Source: an uncultured Lachnospiraceae bacterium (lineage in GTDB: Bacteria > Bacillota_A > Clostridia > Lachnospirales > Lachnospiraceae). Taken from it: a stretch of 16,970 nucleotides of DNA. Positions 14,801 through 16,970 of the stretch are shown here, piece after piece (position 1 is the first letter of the stretch; the number at the start of each line of letters is the position of its first letter). Under the pieces are notes generated by a model. That model had not been told where the DNA came from, made no database searches, and worked only from the letters and a program-made list of their open reading frames with translations. The DNA lies in contig CAMYVI010000024.1 in assembly GCA_947302185.1 (NCBI GenBank), positions 1 through 16,970 of the forward strand, given 5' to 3'. The position numbers and the translations under genes are program-made.

Positions 14801-15288
14801 TGTTTTGTGAGTGAAGTATCCGTCCAGGTATAGGCATAGTAATCGAAGTCCGGCCGGAAATAGTTCATAATACCGGGATCCGTATCCCAATAGATATAGC
14901 CTTCCGGATAGTTCAGCTCTGCTGTCCAGAATCCTGTATCATCGTCGGAGTTGTTTTCCGAGACGCGGAAGGTGTTCTCGATTCCGGCCGGAACAGCCGT
15001 GACCATCGTTTTATTTGTCGGGTCTTCTGTCGGGTCATCTCCTTTCATTACGGCGAAGAAATAAACGTTCTCGTACAGATCAGCGTCGAATTGTATGTAC
15101 GGGAACGTCATGGTGACTCCGAACGGAGTACTCTCTGTTCGGGTAAGCATTGTGCCGGCGACATACTTGGATGTTCTGATTGTCGCCGTACCTTCATCCG
15201 TTGCATCGTCTGCGAAAGCAGTCATCGGTATCAGTCCGATGATCATGCACAGGGCAAGCAGGATGGATACTAATCTTCGTAGTTTCAT
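11869..15288 (-). CDS. Large secreted BspA-type leucine-rich-repeat protein with shared C-terminal module
   Basis: GGAGGAGG lies 7 nt before the ATG. The signal peptide is cleaved after AFA (residue 26). The chain is built from duplicated units. LRR_5-type repeats occur at about 212-325 and again at about 602-715; each starts with a YF strand and a (T/S)EII(I/V)PD(Y/T)VP segment, then TxVxMGD, LEE(V/I)(I/F)(V/I)GSG and a CxSL. Between and after them are Cys-containing segments, CKLCG-like (FKCEICG, YTCSGCDKYF), and WDWAEDHSTCRA / WNWSEDLGSATA strands followed by TYTA domains, common in gut Clostridia surface proteins. Residues about 848-1139 form the same C-terminal module as the 4118-7402 protein, from VLSGKIGVNFFMNL to AIYNYYMAA. 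No LPXTG, membrane helix or dockerin is seen. LRR proteins of this type often mediate adhesion; that role here is inference. Confidence 0.85.
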   Translation of the reverse strand: MKLRRLVSILLALCMIIGLIPMTAFADDATDEGTATIRTSKYVAGTMLTRTESTPFGVTMTFPYIQFDADLYENVYFFAVMKGDDPTEDPTNKTMVTAVPAGIENTFRVSENNSDDDTGFWTAELNYPEGYIYWDTDPGIMNYFRPDFDYYAYTWTDTSLTKHAESAPSYDAETGTYINGNITYYTDDQGNCYLYDSDLDTYVEADPSETIVTYFTFASNGDFAQVTGLNSDDTEIIIPDYVPGNYPDESLRGRTVTAVDIEAMRYKNIVSVTMGDYIDTIRLGAFADCTSLEEVIVGSGLQTIGEAAFNSCSSLTKFQTTSMNQVNIESNGRDLDPFRFTNEALKLYCPHRAPIRKTFEDGWQCHNTGHVFISGHNLIVPQHEYQRYIWDLSDTANPQCLFRFKCDVYNDAMCFYEETIPADSVTWESTDCTQPGTITYTATLSYDLDEDGTPETYTAQTEQTTQAGTHSFGTPVWDWAEDHSTCRAAFKCEICGTDSILDAEVTTSETPATHEESGVKTYTATVTGEDGVEYTDTYSETIPIIEHDYRKCEAAVPTYDAETGTYTNGNIEHYTCSGCDKYFTYDNETGTYTETTAANVSVPYFRIDDNGIYVRIMGYNGTDSEIIVPDTVPDNYPNEAIRGKTINSINQSAFKDNTTITKVVMGDKIKHIGWEAFRRALNLEEIFIGSGISQFDSDVFFECPSLRKFTCTKTTGSVKLSAYTIDKELLSNVTFYGMHSGSFRDCTGFTFFTQSSPPPMHYIGLDAHKGVTWNWSEDLGSATATFDPCTDCDYSGELEATVSYEVTTPPTASTDGVGTYTAVAVDENGNEYTDTKTVSIPAAGEPKFETLSLVLSGKIGVNFFMNLPQLEGVDYSDSYMEFTVDGKGGATTTDAFDENFMNDTNKFYGFTCYISSIQMADTITAVFHYGDGQTVQTTYSVRDYLENFEGYAANYDDTTVALIRALGDYGHYVQLFLSDERGWTIGVDHAEMDCYYTGDFDLEALKYATAQYAARKDGTDNAIKKISVSLVLDSGTDIRVHFKPASDCNLSASVDNVSYEDIELSGGRFLVEITDIAAHDLGTPHIIEAVTDSGRTRLQLSALSYVNAILSGSSDGNALNAAAAIYNYYMAAQAYKNTH

Positions 15289-15320
15289 GTAGGTACCTCC
15301 TCCTTATCTGGATTTTGTTT

Positions 15321-15343
15321 TCCGGCGGAGCATAACCGCCGGA
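15321..15343 (-). other. Leader hairpin of the LRR protein gene
   Basis: TCCGGCGG and CCGCCGGA form a perfect 8-bp GC-rich stem with a 7-nt loop, about 20 nt upstream of the ribosome site in a leader of about 135 nt. No T-tract follows on the minus strand. It may stabilise the mRNA 5' end. Confidence 0.45.
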
Positions 15344-15428
15344 GTAAGAGTGCAGAAGCGCTTTCCGTTTTTATGTCATATTTGAAATAGTCCATTATTT
15401 CGAAAGACAGCTCTTATTTGTTGAAAAT

Positions 15429-15437
15429 ATTATAACA
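15429..15437 (-). promoter_or_regulatory. Extended -10 promoter of the LRR protein gene
   Basis: On the minus strand the sequence reads TGTTATAAT, a consensus TATAAT (15429-15434) with TG extension. This is the same promoter style as the other large secreted gene (TGATATAAT at 3995). There is no good -35. A further stem GATAAT-AAA-ATTATC lies upstream at 15475-15489, a possible operator. No gene is visible between 15289 and 15561. Confidence 0.55.
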
Positions 15438-15548
15438 TGTCTATTTTAAATGCGCATCTTTATCCGAAAAAACTGATAATAAAATTATCGGAACCGCTCT
15501 GTGAATCCGGTAATCGAATCTCGTCATACCGCAGAGGACCGAAAATGC

Positions 15549-15658
15549 GGAAAACAAAAAAGAACTGCCGCATTAAGAAGTGTCGCCGCAATGTATTACA
15601 GACATTTGCAAATGTCGTCTGCAATACATTGCAGCTGCACGCCTTAATGCGGCAGTTC
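15549..15658 (-). terminator. Giant palindromic terminator after the TlpA-like gene
   Basis: Outer arms GAACTGCCGCATTAAG (15562-15577) and CTTAATGCGGCAGTTC (15643-15658) pair perfectly. An 11x11 partly paired internal loop follows, then CAATGTATT/AATACATTG, CAGAC/GTCTG and a central ATTTGCAAAT dyad, 97 bp in all. On the minus strand TTTTTTGTTTTCC follows (15549-15561). It starts 28 nt after the stop codon. It is much longer than an ordinary terminator, and its outer arm resembles the 9310-9339 hairpin, so it may be a mobile or dispersed palindromic element used as terminator. Confidence 0.7.
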
Positions 15659-15685
15659 CCCGTTTATATTATTTTACTTCCTGAT

Positions 15686-16970
15686 TCAGCCTAACGATGC
15701 CAGCGCCTCCTCTAACCGTTCATGATACAGGTCAAAGCTCGGTCCGGAGACCGGAATTGTCAGAATCTCACCGTCACTGTTTACGAAGTAGGTTGTCGGA
15801 TATCCGCTGATTGTGAGCTGATCAGCCATTTCCTGTGTGTTGACGAGATTCGTATATGTGACGCCGTTCTCTTCCAGAATGCTCTTTGCCAGCTCAACGG
15901 TAGATTCGTCACCGCCGAGTGTGTCAGTGCAGATTCCTATGATGTGGCAGCCGTCTTCCTCGATATCCTGATTCAGCTTTTCAAGATCGGACATCTCATC
16001 ATGGCAGAGGTTGCACCATGTTGTCCACACGTTTATCATAGTGACCGAGTGTTCGCTGAAGAGATCTTCACTCTTTACAGGATTACCGTCCAGATCCGTT
16101 GTTTCAAATGAGAGTACAGATCCCACTTCTGTCGGCCGGAGAGTGGGCTGAGGTCCTCTGACATGAACGCCGGCTGCTATGTCGTCAGCCGATTCCACCA
16201 ATAACCGGTATTCCGCGAGCATTTCCTCAGACAATACATCCTTGTACGGCTCTACATATTTTTCTGTATCCGGTACGATATAATAATACGTGTAAGAATC
16301 TACCTGACCGATTTCTTCCGATTTTACGATATCGTCGACATCATTGAAAATCAAAAACATTGCTTCATCATAATCCACACCGTCCTTGATAGCTACTATG
16401 AGGAGGAACGGTAACTGACCTACGGAACTATACGCCATGGTTGCTTCATTTGCGGTCGCTTCGTCTTCCGGATCATTCATATCAAGCCCTTCGAGTAATC
16501 CGGAGAATTCTTCGCGTTCCTCATCCGTCCGACCTAAGAAACCCATGTATGCGTAAAATACGCCGGAACCCAACTGAGCTTCTTTGCAATCCTCTATAAA
16601 CGGCTGTCCTTTGCAGTCTTTAAGATACTCGGGAAGATCGATATCAAATCCTGTTTCCGGACATGTCCAGAAATCAGCCGTTTTCTTATAGGTTAATGAA
16701 TCTTCTTCACTTTCGGATGTTTCTTCGGAAGCAGTGTACTCAGTGTACTCTTCGTTTCGGTTGAGGTTGAACACATCCATACGCTTTTCAGCTGTCAGGG
16801 TAAGCTCCTCGTCCGTTCCGTCATATCCTTCCGGAGCCGCGAGGATGTGAGCCGTATAGTCGCCGGGATCCGTCTTGAATGTTGCAATACCGTTAGCGTC
16901 GCTTACAGCCATCTGACAAAGCTGGTCTGAACAAAGCTCAAAAACAGGCGGAACAAACGATCGCAGAAGC
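15686..16970 (-). CDS. TlpA/ResA-like extracytoplasmic thioredoxin-fold protein, 5' end beyond the window
   Basis: The frame is open to the window edge, and the Met encoded at 16910-16912 is unlikely to be the start. Upstream in frame the sequence reads FVPPVFELCSDQLCQ, joined to AVSDANGIATFKTDPGDYT and PEGYDG. This is a prealbumin/CarboxypepD_reg-like beta domain seen at the N-terminus of such proteins. A Glu/Ser-rich linker and a middle domain of unknown function follow. The C-terminal thioredoxin domain has the redox motif WCNLC (codons 16004-16018) and the cis-Pro segment SGYPTTYF, with a preceding DLDGNPV and SVTMINVWTTWC strand typical of TlpA. Such proteins reduce or transfer disulfides outside the membrane. 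The enzyme's partner is not visible. The C-terminus is complete and is followed by the giant hairpin. Confidence 0.82.
   Translation of the reverse strand, partial: LLRSFVPPVFELCSDQLCQMAVSDANGIATFKTDPGDYTAHILAAPEGYDGTDEELTLTAEKRMDVFNLNRNEEYTEYTASEETSESEEDSLTYKKTADFWTCPETGFDIDLPEYLKDCKGQPFIEDCKEAQLGSGVFYAYMGFLGRTDEEREEFSGLLEGLDMNDPEDEATANEATMAYSSVGQLPFLLIVAIKDGVDYDEAMFLIFNDVDDIVKSEEIGQVDSYTYYYIVPDTEKYVEPYKDVLSEEMLAEYRLLVESADDIAAGVHVRGPQPTLRPTEVGSVLSFETTDLDGNPVKSEDLFSEHSVTMINVWTTWCNLCHDEMSDLEKLNQDIEEDGCHIIGICTDTLGGDESTVELAKSILEENGVTYTNLVNTQEMADQLTISGYPTTYFVNSDGEILTIPVSGPSFDLYHERLEEALASLG

Noticed and set aside
15437..15694. 85-codon plus-strand frame
   Set aside because: It runs through the long palindrome and overlaps the LRR promoter, has no ribosome site, and its residues reflect the inverted repeat.

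Overview
The window looks like a chromosomal segment of a Gram-positive gut-type Clostridia (Lachnospiraceae/Oscillospiraceae-like). The evidence is strong AGGAGG Shine-Dalgarno sites, AT-rich extended -10 promoters, moderate GC, classical signal peptides, a LytS-type kinase paired with a SARP-like response regulator, and large secreted repeat proteins typical of that group. This is inferred from style; no taxonomic search was possible. The window starts inside a tRNA-Lys(TTT) gene and ends inside a TlpA-like thioredoxin gene.

Layout. 1-107: 3' part of tRNA-Lys and a strong intrinsic terminator. 161-3930: probable operon of a 7TM sensor histidine kinase, a response regulator with an exact 48-bp tandem duplication in its receiver domain, and a YjbR/EVE-like protein, closed by a hairpin. 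3995-7456: a 1094-aa secreted protein with two beta-helix-like glycine-rich regions and a C-terminal module, followed by GC-rich hairpins. 7509-9143: a membrane protein with two N-terminal zinc ribbons. 9296-10041: a scrambled-looking stretch, with a 107-aa mini-relative of the big secreted proteins (minus strand) head to head with a Met/Gly-rich 36-aa-repeat frame (plus strand) that lacks a proper start. 10056-10613: a chagasin-like inhibitor lipoprotein with its promoter. 10614-11325: an AT-rich region with overlapping inverted repeats, a small Cys-rich protein, and the promoter of a XRE-type regulator (11339-11662). 11745-11806: a long hairpin between convergent genes. 11869-15437: an 1139-aa secreted leucine-rich-repeat protein. 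15562-15658: a near-perfect 97-bp palindrome acting as terminator for the TlpA-like gene (15686 to window end).

How it fits together. The main theme is the cell surface. Two large secreted proteins have entirely different N-terminal regions (beta-helix versus BspA-type LRR) but share a ~290-aa C-terminal module that I cannot name, and a third tiny gene retains only a signal peptide and the last helices of that module. The two-component system, zinc-ribbon membrane protein, inhibitor lipoprotein and TlpA-like protein are also envelope-associated. A 10-bp palindrome (TATCATGATA) overlaps the predicted -10 regions of both the kinase operon and the XRE regulator, so the regulator may control both; this is inference.
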